Shown one piece after another: positions 35,156 through 45,241 of a stretch of DNA of 64,000 bases (within the stretch, counting starts at the first letter, position 1; each line of letters starts with the position of its first letter). The stretch spans positions 258,297 to 322,296 of the forward strand of contig NZ_AZEC01000002.1 of assembly GCF_001435585.1 (NCBI RefSeq), written 5' to 3'. The position numbers and the translations under genes were made by a program. The stretch comes from Schleiferilactobacillus perolens DSM 12744. GTDB taxonomy: Bacteria; Bacillota; Bacilli; Lactobacillales; Lactobacillaceae. The notes beneath the pieces are model-generated. The model was not told the origin of the DNA. It saw only the letters and a list, made by a program, of their open reading frames with translations, and made no database searches.

Positions 35156-35680
35156 TTAGTTGTTGTCCTTTTCGACTTTGGGAGCCAACATCAAGAACAT
35201 GAAACGACCGTCCATCTTGGGCCGAGTTTCGACCGTAGCAATGTCAGCGGTTTGCTTAGCAAGCTCGTCCAACACTTTTTGGCCGATATCTTTATGGGTG
35301 ATTGCCCGGCCGCGGAACCGAACAGAAGCCTTGACCTTGGCACCTTTGCTCAAGAATTTGCGGGCGTTGTTAAGCTTCGTATTGAAATCATTGGTCTCAA
35401 TCGTCGGGCTCAAGCGCACCTCTTTGATGTTGATGGTCTTTTGCTTCTTCCGTGCTTCTCGGTCCTTCTTCTGCAGTTCGAAGCGATACTTTCCGTAGTC
35501 CATAATTCGGGCAACAGGTGGTTTCGCTCCAGGGGCAACGAGGACGACGTCCAAATTGGCTTGTTCGGCCAATTGCAATGCGTCCTGTTTGGATTTAACA
35601 CCCAATTGTTCGCCGTCCTGATTGATCAGACGGACTTCACGGGCACGAATGCCATCGTTTACCATCAAATCTCTTGCTAT
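35156..35680 (-). CDS. infC: Translation initiation factor IF-3, apparent AUA start
   Basis: 174 residues if read from ATA at 35680: (M)[20 protein letters not shown]. The N-terminal domain ends in the [22 protein letters not shown] linker, followed by the C-terminal domain [38 protein letters not shown] (35697-35688) is seven bases before ATA. The next options, TTG 35668 and ATG 35665, are too far from it and would shorten the conserved N terminus. A non-canonical start fits known autoregulation of infC, because IF-3 discriminates against such codons. Confidence 0.93.
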   Translation of the reverse strand: MARDLMVNDGIRAREVRLINQDGEQLGVKSKQDALQLAEQANLDVVLVAPGAKPPVARIMDYGKYRFELQKKDREARKKQKTINIKEVRLSPTIETNDFNTKLNNARKFLSKGAKVKASVRFRGRAITHKDIGQKVLDELAKQTADIATVETRPKMDGRFMFLMLAPKVEKDNN

Positions 35681-35718
35681 GGTAATTCACCTCTCCTATT
35701 CTTTATCCTTCTAAACTA

Positions 35719-35847
35719 AGAAAACACAAACGGACGGATGCACAATGCACCCGTCCGGAAATAAGAGTCTACCGATTATACGAGCCCAGAGGTTTATAAC
35801 TTGGGCGAGAGACGGGTGTCTCTACTTGCATTTTCTCAACTCTTAAT
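35719..35847 (-). promoter_or_regulatory. infC/L20 leader with attenuator hairpin
   Basis: The untranslated leader between the promoter and infC folds into several paired segments on the minus strand: GTAGAGACACCCGTCTCT, GCCCAAGTTATAAACCTCTGGGC, and a strong hairpin GGACGGGTGCATTGTGCATCCGTCC (35756-35732). The hairpin is followed by a T-rich stretch ending TTTTCTTAG. Position and layout match the L20 leader that controls infC-rpmI-rplT by premature termination in Firmicutes. Confidence 0.75.
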
Positions 35848-35876
35848 AGTATACAGAGACGATTAGTTCTTGTCAA
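35848..35876 (-). promoter_or_regulatory. infC operon promoter inside the 3' end of thrS
   Basis: Minus strand TTGACA (35876-35871), 17 bases, TATACT (35853-35848). The consensus -35 lies within the last thrS codons (stop at 35863). Confidence 0.85.
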
Positions 35877-37854
35877 GCGCAGATAAAACCTTGGAGTTCT
35901 TAGCACTGCCAGTTCGCGAATAATTCTTGATGTCGGCCACAATTGCGTCGATGAACATTTCCAAATCCTGAGATTCAGTCTTGTCCTCACCATAACGTCG
36001 TACTGAAACGCTGGAATCCTTCTTTTCCTCGTCACCCACAACTAAGGTATAAGGAATCTTTTGAGTCTGTGATTCGCGAATCTTGTAACCCATCTTTTCA
36101 TTGCGATCATCCACTTCGACCCGCACGCCCTCTTTGAGTAAGCGTTTCTTGATCTCTAATGCATAATCCATGTGCAAGTCCGTATTGACGGGGATGATTT
36201 CACATTGAATCGGAGACAGCCAAGTTGGGAAGGCACCTTTGTAGATTTCAGTCAGATAAGCGATAAACCGTTCCATGGTGGAAATGACACCCCGGTGAAT
36301 CATAACCGGCCGGTGTTCCTCACCATCGTCACCCACATAAGTCAGATGGAACTTCTCAGGCATCATGAAGTCCAATTGAATGGTAGACAACGTTTCATCA
36401 TTACCAAGCGCCGTCTTGGTCTGGACATCCAGCTTAGGGCCATAGAATGCGGCTTCCCCCTCGGCTTCGTAATAATCCAAGCCAAGATCGTCCATGGCGC
36501 CCTTCAACATTGCTTGAGACTTATTCCACATCGCATCATCATCAAAATACTTGGCAGTATTCTTGGGATCGCGATAGCTCAAACGGAAGCTGTAATCGTT
36601 AATATCGAAATCAGCGTATACATCCATCATCAATGTCAAGATCTTCTTAAACTCGTCTTGAATTTGATCTGGGGCGACGAAAGTATGACCATCATTCAAA
36701 GTCATTTCGCGAACCCGTTGCAAACCAGATAACGCCCCAGACTTTTCGTACCGGTGCATCATCCCCAGTTCAGCAATCCGGATCGGTAATTCCCGGTAGC
36801 TGCGGATATGATGCTTATAAATCTGAATATGAGACGGGCAATTCATTGGCCGCAGTTCCAGCATTTCGCCATCGCCCATGTCCATTGGCGGGAACATGTC
36901 GTCTTTGTAGTGATCCCAGTGACCGGATTGCTTGTAGAGATCCAGATTGGCCAAGATTGGTGTATAAACATGTTCATACCCGTTGGCAATTTCCTTGTCG
37001 ATGATATACCGTTCAATTGTCCGGCGAATGGTAGCCCCTTTGGGCATCCAGTAAGCTAAACCAGCACCGACAGACGGATCCACAAAGAACAAATCCAATT
37101 CCCGGCCGATCGTCCGGTGATCCCGTTCCTTGATATCTGCCCGACGCTTCGCATCCGCCTCTAACTCATCGGCGCCGAAGAAGGCAGTCCCATAAATCCG
37201 TTGCAACATCGGATTAGAAGACTTGCCTTGCCAATAAGCACCTGCCACGCTAAGTAAAGAGAAGTGCTTCAATAACTTGGTATCCGGTAAAATGGGACCA
37301 TAACCAAAGTCGATGAAATCACCTAACTTGTGCACAGGAATTTGCACACCTGCTTGAGCCTTGACCAAAGCAGCCTTGTATGGATCATCTTCAAAGTGTT
37401 TGGCCAGTTCTTCTTTATCCATCAAGACCCGTTCGATCTTGTCGTCGTCTTTGACTGCGGCCTTCATTTCTTTCTCTAAAGCTGGCAGGTCAGTGACTGC
37501 AATTTGATTTTCACCATTGGCAGGATTATCCGTGTCGTAGAAGAAACCATCTTCCTGAGCCTTGCCCTCACCTAAATTGTAGCTGGGAAAACTTTTGTGG
37601 ACCGCAGCTGCCAACAAAAAAGCCCCTGTGTTGCGTAATACGGCTAAGCCCAAAGCATCTTTCTTGGTGACGATCGTAATCTTAGCGTCCTGTTTGATGG
37701 GCGCCAACAAATCAACAGGATTACCATTCACTGTGGCCGCCACTGCCGCTTTGGCCAGACTGTTGCTAATGCCCTTGGCCACATCCAGGGCTGTTGTCCC
37801 AGACTCAACCTGCTGTTTGGCACCATCGGGAAATGTTAACGTTACTGAAGCCAT
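35863..37854 (-). CDS. thrS: Threonyl-tRNA synthetase
   Basis: 663 residues: TGS domain (1-65), editing domain with [12 protein letters not shown], then the class II core. The core shows motif 2-type [14 protein letters not shown], the zinc-binding residues including that Cys, and [19 protein letters not shown]-terminal anticodon-binding domain ([10 protein letters not shown] ... [19 protein letters not shown]) ends the protein. AGGAGGAATT precedes the ATG. Expression is controlled by a T-box leader that senses uncharged tRNA-Thr. Confidence 0.98.
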   Translation of the reverse strand: MASVTLTFPDGAKQQVESGTTALDVAKGISNSLAKAAVAATVNGNPVDLLAPIKQDAKITIVTKKDALGLAVLRNTGAFLLAAAVHKSFPSYNLGEGKAQEDGFFYDTDNPANGENQIAVTDLPALEKEMKAAVKDDDKIERVLMDKEELAKHFEDDPYKAALVKAQAGVQIPVHKLGDFIDFGYGPILPDTKLLKHFSLLSVAGAYWQGKSSNPMLQRIYGTAFFGADELEADAKRRADIKERDHRTIGRELDLFFVDPSVGAGLAYWMPKGATIRRTIERYIIDKEIANGYEHVYTPILANLDLYKQSGHWDHYKDDMFPPMDMGDGEMLELRPMNCPSHIQIYKHHIRSYRELPIRIAELGMMHRYEKSGALSGLQRVREMTLNDGHTFVAPDQIQDEFKKILTLMMDVYADFDINDYSFRLSYRDPKNTAKYFDDDAMWNKSQAMLKGAMDDLGLDYYEAEGEAAFYGPKLDVQTKTALGNDETLSTIQLDFMMPEKFHLTYVGDDGEEHRPVMIHRGVISTMERFIAYLTEIYKGAFPTWLSPIQCEIIPVNTDLHMDYALEIKKRLLKEGVRVEVDDRNEKMGYKIRESQTQKIPYTLVVGDEEKKDSSVSVRRYGEDKTESQDLEMFIDAIVADIKNYSRTGSAKNSKVLSALDKN

Positions 37855-37874
37855 AAAAATTCCTCCTTAAATTA

Positions 37875-38086
37875 AAAAATCCCAGCAATCAAAAGATTAC
37901 TGGGACGCTTATGCGCGGTTCCACCCGTATTGAATGTGTCACCACATTCCACTTGAACAGTCGATAACGGGACTAGCCGATTGCATAGAATCAAGAGAAC
38001 GGTGCTCACTTCCGTTAAGCAGCTTTCAGCATGGGCTGCTCTCTCTGAAATGGAAATGAATTTTATCTCTCATGCACTTTCAAATT
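37875..38086 (-). promoter_or_regulatory. T-box riboswitch of thrS
   Basis: The minus strand contains the T-box core ACGGGTGGAACCGCGC (about 37928-37913) and the terminator CCCAGTAATC-TTTTG-ATTGCTGGG with a T run (37904-37875). Upstream lies a stem I region with an AGCAGC/GCTGCT apical stem. An ACC triplet in GAGCACCGTTCTC is the likely threonine specifier codon. Uncharged tRNA-Thr would favour the antiterminator. Confidence 0.9.
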
Positions 38087-38092
38087 GACTTA

Positions 38093-38122
38093 ATTATATA
38101 CACCTTGTTTTCAAAAAAACAA
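38093..38122 (-). promoter_or_regulatory. thrS promoter
   Basis: Minus strand TTGTTT (38122-38117), 18 bases, TATAAT (38098-38093). The spacer forms a CCTTGTTTT/AAAACAAGG inverted repeat (38103-38124) that may also act as the dnaI terminator. Confidence 0.65.
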
Positions 38123-38141
38123 GGGTCTCTTCAAAAGTTTT

Positions 38142-39074
38142 TCAGTTTGTTCGGCCGACAATTTGCTGCCGCCGGTCGGGTCCTTCAATATTGACTTCCT
38201 TGGCCAAAAATTTAATCCGCGCCATAATCCGATTAGCTTTCAAGGAATCGTCTTGACCATTACGTCCCGCTGCCATGAATTCCTGCAGATTTTTCATGCT
38301 GAGGTTGGAACTAAAGAAAGTGGCCAACCGTTCCTGCATCCGGTACTGCAAAATCACGCCCAGGACATCATCCCGAAACCACGGGCTGAGGGTTTCACCA
38401 CCAATATCGTCAAATACCAAAATAGGGACATCTTGAATCCGGTGAATCCGTTTGAGTACGCTATTGTCACTGATGGCGTCCCGCATTTCGACAGAAAAGG
38501 TGGGAACATGCAAAATTACAGTACGGATATGTCGATCCGCCAGTGCATTAGCAATACCACCCAGCAGATATGTCTTCCCCACCCCGTAATTCCCCGTCAA
38601 ATAAAGTCCTTGGGAAAACTGACCGGGTTGATAATCAGCGACAAAACTCAAGGCTTCCGACAAAGCCTGTTCTCTTCCGGCGGGATCATAATCACGCAAA
38701 TTGGCATCCTTAAAATCCTTGGGCATATTGGCCGCATCCACCAGCGCATCTTTGGCTGCCGCCGCATCCGCCGCCATCTTCTCCGGTTGCGGTTCATAGG
38801 TAATATCAATCAAGTGGTTGTTCACAATTAAGCGAGGATAATAACCCGGGGCAAAAGTCTCCTGGTTATTCGCAATTTTTTCCTTCTCGTTAACGAACTC
38901 ATATAACTTTGCTGACCCTTTGCTGACGGCATCCGTGGCCAGTTTACTCTGATTGGCCTGCAAGAATGCCCGGACATCGGGATCATTCTCTACCTTATGC
39001 AAGATTGAAGCATAGCTGGCTCGCAGTCGTTTCTGATCCAAGTATGCAGCCAACTCCTTACCAATTTCTTTCAT
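38142..39074 (-). CDS. dnaI: Primosomal protein DnaI (helicase loader)
   Basis: 310 residues. The N-terminal helicase-interaction domain (about 1-105) is followed by an AAA+ domain: Walker A GNYGVGKTYLL, Walker B ILVFDDIGGE, and an arginine-finger region near residue 235. DnaI loads the replicative helicase at oriC and at restart sites together with DnaB and DnaD. Its ATG overlaps the dnaB stop by one base (TAATG). Confidence 0.95.
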   Translation of the reverse strand: MKEIGKELAAYLDQKRLRASYASILHKVENDPDVRAFLQANQSKLATDAVSKGSAKLYEFVNEKEKIANNQETFAPGYYPRLIVNNHLIDITYEPQPEKMAADAAAAKDALVDAANMPKDFKDANLRDYDPAGREQALSEALSFVADYQPGQFSQGLYLTGNYGVGKTYLLGGIANALADRHIRTVILHVPTFSVEMRDAISDNSVLKRIHRIQDVPILVFDDIGGETLSPWFRDDVLGVILQYRMQERLATFFSSNLSMKNLQEFMAAGRNGQDDSLKANRIMARIKFLAKEVNIEGPDRRQQIVGRTN

Positions 39075-40450
39075 TACGACCGGCCTCCCTTCTGTTTGTC
39101 TTGCTGATCATTTTGAAATTTAGCCAGTTGTTCGGCCAGTCGCTTCTTTGTGGCCGCATCCGCCTCTTTGGCCGCTGGCGCCTGATAGTTCGGATCTGCC
39201 CACGCCGGCTGCTTGGTCTTGTGGGGTACGGTCCGGGGCCGATAACGGGATGTTTGCGGCTTATTCTCCCAATCATGGATGCGCTGCACCGCTTGTTGGG
39301 CAGTGGCGATATTTTCACTTAACCATTGATTACGCAATGCGTCCATTTTGGCCGTTTTTAAAATATTATCGTTGGTGCTCAATACGTAGTGCACAAGCAC
39401 ATTGATCACCGGCACCGACAATACCCGCTGGGCCAAATCTTGAGCTTGGATAAATTTACGTAAATTGGTGTAATCGAATTGACCAGGGGTGGTTTCCATC
39501 CGGGCATGGTGCCAGCGCAGGAAAGTCGCCGGATCCAACCGTTGGGCTTGCTTGATCAGTTCTTGATCACCGATTGGACTGATTTTTTGGCTGGTTGGCT
39601 GATCCACTGGAATCGGTGCACGATCGAACCGTTGTTGGGCCATACTCTGCAAGCGCTTAGGCTCAATGGCATTAGTCAAGCGATTCATGGATTGTTCGAT
39701 CAGCTCCGCCATCGGCACCTCATCGATGTTATAAAACTGATGCAAGGTGAAGATCAAGTCCATGTTTTTCTCAACTTGGGCCCGATTGATTTGGAAATCA
39801 GCCAACGACTGAATCAGCCAGTCCCAATCAAAAGTCCGCAACTGTCGTTGAGTATAGCGGGGTGCGGTACTGGCCTGGGCAGTCGGTCGAGGTGCACTGC
39901 TCGCCCCACTGGCAAGCGTTCGATCCACTTCTGCGGCAAAAACAGTCGTAAAGTCTTGACTGACGTTAGTGTAGCCCGTGGCATCAAAGTGCTGTTTTTT
40001 GAAATGGTGTTGAATTTGGACGAATCGACTACTGCCCACTTGATCGCGGAGAAAAACAGACAGCAAAGGTTCCGCGAAGAATGCCTCAGGATTCAATGGC
40101 GCATGCAATTCGTAGACAAAATACGTCCCGATCTGATCTGTCTTGCGATAGGACTGTAAAAGACCCAATGCCTCCAGTTTGCTACGGGCATTAAAAAATG
40201 TGCTGAGATCCTCTCCAAGCATCGTAATCAGCCAATTATGGGGCTGACGGTCAGAAAGAATCAGTGCCTTTTGCCCATCCTTGATCAAGCTTTCAAATAA
40301 ATGGTACAGCGAAAAACCCACCGCCCCAGTGAGGGGTTGATACAAATACGTCAACAACTCCTCAGAGTATGCGCTGAGATAATCCGCCGAGGTGACTAAG
40401 AAGCCATCCTGGGGGGACAAGTTGCCGACATTGGCAATCTGACCATTCAT
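39074..40450 (-). CDS. dnaB: Replication initiation and membrane attachment protein DnaB
   Basis: 458 residues with the Gram-positive DnaB/DnaD-like architecture. The N-terminal region contains [32 protein letters not shown], a DnaD-like domain lies in the second half (about 310-390), and the tail is charged and Gln/Lys-rich. It is not the hexameric helicase. It recruits DnaI-helicase to the origin. It overlaps nrdR by four bases. Confidence 0.94.
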   Translation of the reverse strand: MNGQIANVGNLSPQDGFLVTSADYLSAYSEELLTYLYQPLTGAVGFSLYHLFESLIKDGQKALILSDRQPHNWLITMLGEDLSTFFNARSKLEALGLLQSYRKTDQIGTYFVYELHAPLNPEAFFAEPLLSVFLRDQVGSSRFVQIQHHFKKQHFDATGYTNVSQDFTTVFAAEVDRTLASGASSAPRPTAQASTAPRYTQRQLRTFDWDWLIQSLADFQINRAQVEKNMDLIFTLHQFYNIDEVPMAELIEQSMNRLTNAIEPKRLQSMAQQRFDRAPIPVDQPTSQKISPIGDQELIKQAQRLDPATFLRWHHARMETTPGQFDYTNLRKFIQAQDLAQRVLSVPVINVLVHYVLSTNDNILKTAKMDALRNQWLSENIATAQQAVQRIHDWENKPQTSRYRPRTVPHKTKQPAWADPNYQAPAAKEADAATKKRLAEQLAKFQNDQQDKQKGGRS

Positions 40451-40965
40451 TTCTTTGATCCCTTCTCCGGTTGCGCCGGGGGCTCTCCGTCATGGGCCTG
40501 CTGATTTCCCCGATGCATCATTTCCTGTAACTCTTGCATGAAAACATTCATATCCTTAAATTGCCGGTACACGCTGGCAAACCGAATATAAGCCACGTCG
40601 TCAATGCTGGACAAACGGCTCATGACGGCTTCGCCGATCTCTTTAGACGCAATTTCATTCTCTCCGGTTTCCCGTAATTGGCGTTCCACGTCATCGACCA
40701 AACCCGTCATTTGTTCCATGGTCACCGGGCGCTTTTCGGCGGCTCGAATCACCCCTTTGAGAATCTTTTCGCGACTAAACTCCTCACGGGTACCGTTCTT
40801 TTTGATAACCAAGAGTGGTGTCTGTTCCACCCGTTCAAACGTCGTGAAGCGGTAACCGCAATTTTCACATTCCCGACGCCGCCGAATGGCCCGGTTGCCG
40901 TCGGCTGGCCGGGAATCAATCACCCGTGAACTATTGTGATGACAACGGGGACAAAGCATGTTCAT
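40447..40965 (-). CDS. nrdR: Transcriptional repressor NrdR
   Basis: 172 residues: zinc ribbon [40 protein letters not shown], then an ATP-cone domain ([29 protein letters not shown]). NrdR senses ATP/dATP and represses ribonucleotide reductase genes. The C-terminal tail is longer than usual by about 15-20 polar residues. It overlaps coaE and dnaB by four bases each. Confidence 0.96.
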   Translation of the reverse strand: MNMLCPRCHHNSSRVIDSRPADGNRAIRRRRECENCGYRFTTFERVEQTPLLVIKKNGTREEFSREKILKGVIRAAEKRPVTMEQMTGLVDDVERQLRETGENEIASKEIGEAVMSRLSSIDDVAYIRFASVYRQFKDMNVFMQELQEMMHRGNQQAHDGEPPAQPEKGSKK

Positions 40966-41579
40966 TCCTCATTTCTTGATGGCAATCCTAACTGTTTCAA
41001 AATCGCGTCCACCTGTGGATACAAGTCCGTGATTGCGCCACGATTATCGGTCCAAAAATCTGCCCGTGCGCGTTTTTCTTCGATAGGCAACTGCGCGGCA
41101 ATTCGGTCATCCGCCGCCTGGGGAGTTAACCCGTCCCGTTCGATCAAGCGTTGCCGCTCCAGCGCCGGTGGCACATAGGCAAGCAGCACGCCATCCACCA
41201 TCGGCAGATAGTGCTGGCTTTCATACAGTAATGGTATGTCGAGCACAATGAGCGGCGCATTATTTTGTTGATAATGATTCAGGGCAGCTTGGATTCCCTT
41301 GCGGATTAAATCACCGTTCAAGCGATCCAACCGATGACGTTGGGTCGAATCCTGGAACACAATATGGCCCAGCGCACGCCGATTAAGACTGCCATCTGGA
41401 TTAATCACTGAATCACCATACGCTGCTTTGATCCGTGCAAGTCCTTCTGTACCGGGGGCGACGATGGCGTGGGCAATGGCATCGGCATCCACCACTGGAT
41501 AACCCTTTTCCTTAAAGATATGGGCAACAGTGCTTTTCCCTGTCGCAATACTACCTGTCAACCCGAGAATATAGCTCAT
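40962..41579 (-). CDS. coaE: Dephospho-CoA kinase
   Basis: 205 residues: P-loop [12 protein letters not shown] at the N terminus, VVDADAIAH, and [10 protein letters not shown]. It catalyses the last step of coenzyme A synthesis. Tightly packed between mutM and nrdR (four-base overlaps). Confidence 0.96.
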   Translation of the reverse strand: MSYILGLTGSIATGKSTVAHIFKEKGYPVVDADAIAHAIVAPGTEGLARIKAAYGDSVINPDGSLNRRALGHIVFQDSTQRHRLDRLNGDLIRKGIQAALNHYQQNNAPLIVLDIPLLYESQHYLPMVDGVLLAYVPPALERQRLIERDGLTPQAADDRIAAQLPIEEKRARADFWTDNRGAITDLYPQVDAILKQLGLPSRNEE

Positions 41580-42421
41580 TTCGACACCGACCTATGGGGC
41601 AGTCGTTGACAATGCGGACAAAAATGAGTGCCGCGGCCAGCGACGCGAATTTTGGCAATTATTGTACCACACCGTTCGCATGGTTGTCCTTCCCGATCAT
41701 ACACGTGTAATTTGTTTTGAAAATCACCCGTATGGCCATTGGCGCCGGTAAAAGAACGGACAGTCGTGCCATGGGCCGTAATCGCTAAGCGCAATTCTGC
41801 AATAATGGCATCGTGCAACCGGCGCAATTTGATGGCACTGATTTCGTCAGCGGGGATCAGGGGGTGAATCCGGGCCAGCCATAATACTTCATCGGCATAA
41901 ATGTTGCCTAACCCAGCCACCACCGCTTGGTTGAGCAAAACTCCCTTGATGGCAGCATGCCGTTTGGCCAACGCCTGGCGCAGATATGCAACAGTGAACT
42001 CAGGCGCAAATGGTTCCGGTCCCAGCGCTGCTAAACCGGACAGCTGGTTCTCCGCGCCAGTGGCCACTAACGTCATCCGGCCAAATTTACGCATGTCCCG
42101 ATATCGCAACTGACTGCCATCCGTGAAGGTAAACACAACATGGGTGAAACGCTCTAAGGGTGCGTTGGCCGGCCCATAGGTGTATTTTCCCTCCATCCGT
42201 AAATGGGAAACCATACTGAGGCCCCGATCAAACCGGAAGATCAAATATTTGCCCCGGCGATCAATCGCTTGGATTGTGTGGCCAATGATGGTGTTTTGAA
42301 AACCGTCTAAATCACCGCCAACGATTTTTGGCCAGTTACTGTCCACAGCGGCCACCTTTTTACCCACCACAGTCGCTGCCAATCCCCGGCGCACAGTTTC
42401 TACTTCCGGTAACTCTGGCAT
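41576..42421 (-). CDS. mutM: Formamidopyrimidine-DNA glycosylase
   Basis: 281 residues. The N-terminal PELPEVETVRRGL contains the catalytic Pro and Glu. The H2TH region is LLNQAVVAGLGNIYADEVLWLARIHP. The zinc finger CERCGTIIAKIRVAGRGTHFCPHCQ is complete. It removes oxidised purines such as 8-oxoguanine. It sits 29 bases after polA and overlaps coaE. Confidence 0.97.
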   Translation of the reverse strand: MPELPEVETVRRGLAATVVGKKVAAVDSNWPKIVGGDLDGFQNTIIGHTIQAIDRRGKYLIFRFDRGLSMVSHLRMEGKYTYGPANAPLERFTHVVFTFTDGSQLRYRDMRKFGRMTLVATGAENQLSGLAALGPEPFAPEFTVAYLRQALAKRHAAIKGVLLNQAVVAGLGNIYADEVLWLARIHPLIPADEISAIKLRRLHDAIIAELRLAITAHGTTVRSFTGANGHTGDFQNKLHVYDREGQPCERCGTIIAKIRVAGRGTHFCPHCQRLPHRSVSK

Positions 42422-42450
42422 TCCAAATATCCCTCTTCCTTACCGTATTA

Positions 42451-45108
42451 TTACTTCACATCATACCAGGTATTGCCATAACTGCTATCCACTTTGAGTG
42501 GTACTGCCAGTTTTACTGCAGAATCCATAATGGATGGCACTAACTTTTCCAAAATAGGGATTTCTTCAGCGGGTGCTTCAAAGATCAACTCATCATGAAC
42601 CTGCAACAACATGGTGGCCTGCAGTTTCCTTTCCCTCAAAACCTTAGCCATATTGATCATTGCCACTTTGATAATATCCGCAGCACTGCCTTGGATAGGG
42701 GTATTCATTGCGGTGCGTTCTGCAAACAGCCGCAGGTTGCGATTCTTTGCGTTGATATCCGGTAAATACCGGCGGCGATGCATGATTGTCTCCACATACC
42801 CCTTCTCCCGGGCGGTCTGAACGATCTGTTCGGTCCACTCCTTTACCTTGGGGTACTGTTCAAAATAAGCGTCGATAAAAGCCTTCGCCTGTATTCTGGA
42901 AATACCAATGTTTTGTGAGAGACCGTAATCCGAAATGCCGTAAACAATCCCAAAGTTAGTGGCCTTCGCTTGACGCCGCATATTATCGGTCACTTGACTG
43001 GGATCAGATAAATGGAAAATCTTCATAGCCGTATTCGCATGGATATCCCGGTTCTCCCGGAATGCTTCCCGCATATTTTCATCCCCGGAAACATGTGCCA
43101 AGACACGCAATTCAACCTGGGAATAATCGGAGTCAAAAATTTGCCAGCCGGGATAACTGGGAACAAACGCCTTACGAATCTGTTTACCCTCGTCTTGATG
43201 CATGGGAATATTTTGCAAATTCGGATCCTGGGATGACAGACGACCTGTTTGAGTCAATGTTTGCACGTACCGGGTGTGAATCTTGCCATCGGGATGAATT
43301 TGCCCCAGCAATCCTTCGACATAGGTGGACTGAATCTTCGCCAACTGCCGGTATGACAGAATCATCTGAATAATGGGTGATTCGTCCTGGAGTTTCTCCA
43401 AAACAGACACAGAGGTGGAATAGCCCGTCTTGGTCTTCTTGATTGGAGTCAACTTCATTTCGTCGAACAGAACGACACCCAACTGTTTGGGCGAGTTGAT
43501 ATTGAATTCATGGCCCGCTTCAGTGTAGATTCGATTCTCCAGATCCTGTAGACGTTCCTTCAAGGAGGCGCCCATCTTCTTCAATGTGTCAGGTTCCACT
43601 TTTACGCCAGCAATTTCCATATCGGCCAATACGATGGCCAAAGGCAGCTCAATATCGGTATATAGCGGCATTTGTTCGTGATCCTTCAAATCTTGAATCA
43701 ATTGCGGTTGCAACTGATAAATGGCCGCCAATTTATGCGCGATATGTTGGATAAAAAGTGCCGAGTCGGTGGGAACTTGCCGTTTTGCACCGGTGCCATA
43801 CACCGTCGCGTCTGGTTCGACCCCTTGGTAACCATGCATTTTAGCCACGGCACCCAAATCGTTGCTGTTGTCCACAGTGTTCAGCAAATAAGAAACCAGC
43901 AGCATATCAAAATCAATACCTTTAATCGTGGCCCCAAAACGGTGGGCAGCCACATAGTTTCGTTTGGCATCAAAAACATACTTAATCCGCTGATTGTCGG
44001 CCAGCCACGCCTGTAAAGCTGGGTTTTGTAAAATCGTGTGGTCAGTAGTGACGTACCACTGTGCGGGTGTGCCCAGTCCCACTGCAATCACTGGTTCCGT
44101 ATGATAATTATCACCCAGCATCTCGATCATGAAAGCTTGCGGATCTGTGTTCTTCAGGGCCAGGTCTAAATTCTCCGCGGATAAACTGATCACGGGCAAT
44201 TCCTTCTTGACGGCGACTTCTTCCTCTTGAGGAGCCAAATCTTTAAGAAATGAGTTGAAATCTAATTCCTGATAAAGTGCCGTGAGGGCTTCCACATCTG
44301 GTCCAGCATAGTCAGTGTCGGCCAATTTCACCGTGATCGGTGCACTTGTCCGGATGGTCGCCAAATCTTTACTGAGGAAAGCCATGTCTTTGTCATTGAT
44401 CAAGTTTTCCTTCAGCTTGGACTTCTTCATCTCATCCACATGGGCGTAGAGATCTTCCACTGAACCATATTCTTGAACGAGCTTCAAAGCAGTTTTTTCA
44501 CCCACTTTAGTCACACCGGGATAGTTATCTGAGTTATCTCCCATAAGGGCTTTCACATCAATCAACTGTTTTGGCGCGATCCCGAGTTTTTCTTGGAAGT
44601 GTGCGGGGGTATAGGCCTCCAGCTGGGTAACGCCTTTAACTGTCACCTGCACCGTCACTCGATCACTGGCTAGCTGTGTCAGATCTCGATCGCCAGAAAG
44701 GACCGTGACGTCCATACCGGCTGCAGCGCCCTCCTTGGCCATGGTACCGATAATATCATCCGCTTCATAATCTTTCAGTTCATACCATTTGATTCCGTAT
44801 GCATCCAACAATTTATGCAGAAAAGGCAATTGCTCAGCCAATTCACCTGGCATCTTTGCTCTGGTGCCCTTATAGTCGTCGAATTTCTTCGTGCGGAACG
44901 TGGTCTTCCCTGCATCGAAGGCCACTAAAACGTTCGTTGGTTCCGTCTGCTTCAAGATGTTGTCCAGCATCGTTTTGAACGCATAAATGGCATTGGTATG
45001 CAGCCCATCATGGTTAATAAATGATTCTAACGCACTGTGCATCGCAAAAAACGCGCGAAAAGCCACACTGTTACCATCCACGAGCAGTAATTTCTTGGTT
45101 GTCGGCAC
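42451..45108 (-). CDS. polA: DNA polymerase I
   Basis: 885 residues from GTG 45108 (VPTTKKLLLVDGNSVAFRAF), with AAGGGAG eight bases upstream; the longer frame to 45144 is not needed. It has a 5'-3' exonuclease domain (about 1-290, GDRDLTQLAS, MGDNSDNYPGV) and a 3'-5' exonuclease-like domain lacking the usual acidic motifs. The polymerase domain shows motif A DSDYSQVELRVLAH, motif B RRQAKATNFGIVYG and motif C LQVHDELIFE. Lead gene of the operon to dnaI. A TGT-TACAAT extended -10 precedes it near 45180. Confidence 0.97.
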   Translation of the reverse strand: MPTTKKLLLVDGNSVAFRAFFAMHSALESFINHDGLHTNAIYAFKTMLDNILKQTEPTNVLVAFDAGKTTFRTKKFDDYKGTRAKMPGELAEQLPFLHKLLDAYGIKWYELKDYEADDIIGTMAKEGAAAGMDVTVLSGDRDLTQLASDRVTVQVTVKGVTQLEAYTPAHFQEKLGIAPKQLIDVKALMGDNSDNYPGVTKVGEKTALKLVQEYGSVEDLYAHVDEMKKSKLKENLINDKDMAFLSKDLATIRTSAPITVKLADTDYAGPDVEALTALYQELDFNSFLKDLAPQEEEVAVKKELPVISLSAENLDLALKNTDPQAFMIEMLGDNYHTEPVIAVGLGTPAQWYVTTDHTILQNPALQAWLADNQRIKYVFDAKRNYVAAHRFGATIKGIDFDMLLVSYLLNTVDNSNDLGAVAKMHGYQGVEPDATVYGTGAKRQVPTDSALFIQHIAHKLAAIYQLQPQLIQDLKDHEQMPLYTDIELPLAIVLADMEIAGVKVEPDTLKKMGASLKERLQDLENRIYTEAGHEFNINSPKQLGVVLFDEMKLTPIKKTKTGYSTSVSVLEKLQDESPIIQMILSYRQLAKIQSTYVEGLLGQIHPDGKIHTRYVQTLTQTGRLSSQDPNLQNIPMHQDEGKQIRKAFVPSYPGWQIFDSDYSQVELRVLAHVSGDENMREAFRENRDIHANTAMKIFHLSDPSQVTDNMRRQAKATNFGIVYGISDYGLSQNIGISRIQAKAFIDAYFEQYPKVKEWTEQIVQTAREKGYVETIMHRRRYLPDINAKNRNLRLFAERTAMNTPIQGSAADIIKVAMINMAKVLRERKLQATMLLQVHDELIFEAPAEEIPILEKLVPSIMDSAVKLAVPLKVDSSYGNTWYDVK

Positions 45109-45192
45109 CGTCAAAACTCCCTTCGCGAGAAAGTATCGCATCAAAGACCCACGCCTTTTACTTCCCCGATCTCTTCCTTACATTGTAACAAA

Positions 45193-45229
45193 AGAATAGC
45201 CGCGGCGGCATGCGCCCAACGGCTATTCT
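45193..45229 (-). terminator. murC terminator
   Basis: AGAATAGCCG (45193-45202) pairs with CGGCTATTCT (45220-45229), then TTTTG on the minus strand. Confidence 0.8.
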
Positions 45230-45241
45230 GACAATCATGAT

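Noticed and set aside
35410-35719. Plus-strand frame opposite infC
   Set aside because: Antisense shadow of infC and its ribosome site.
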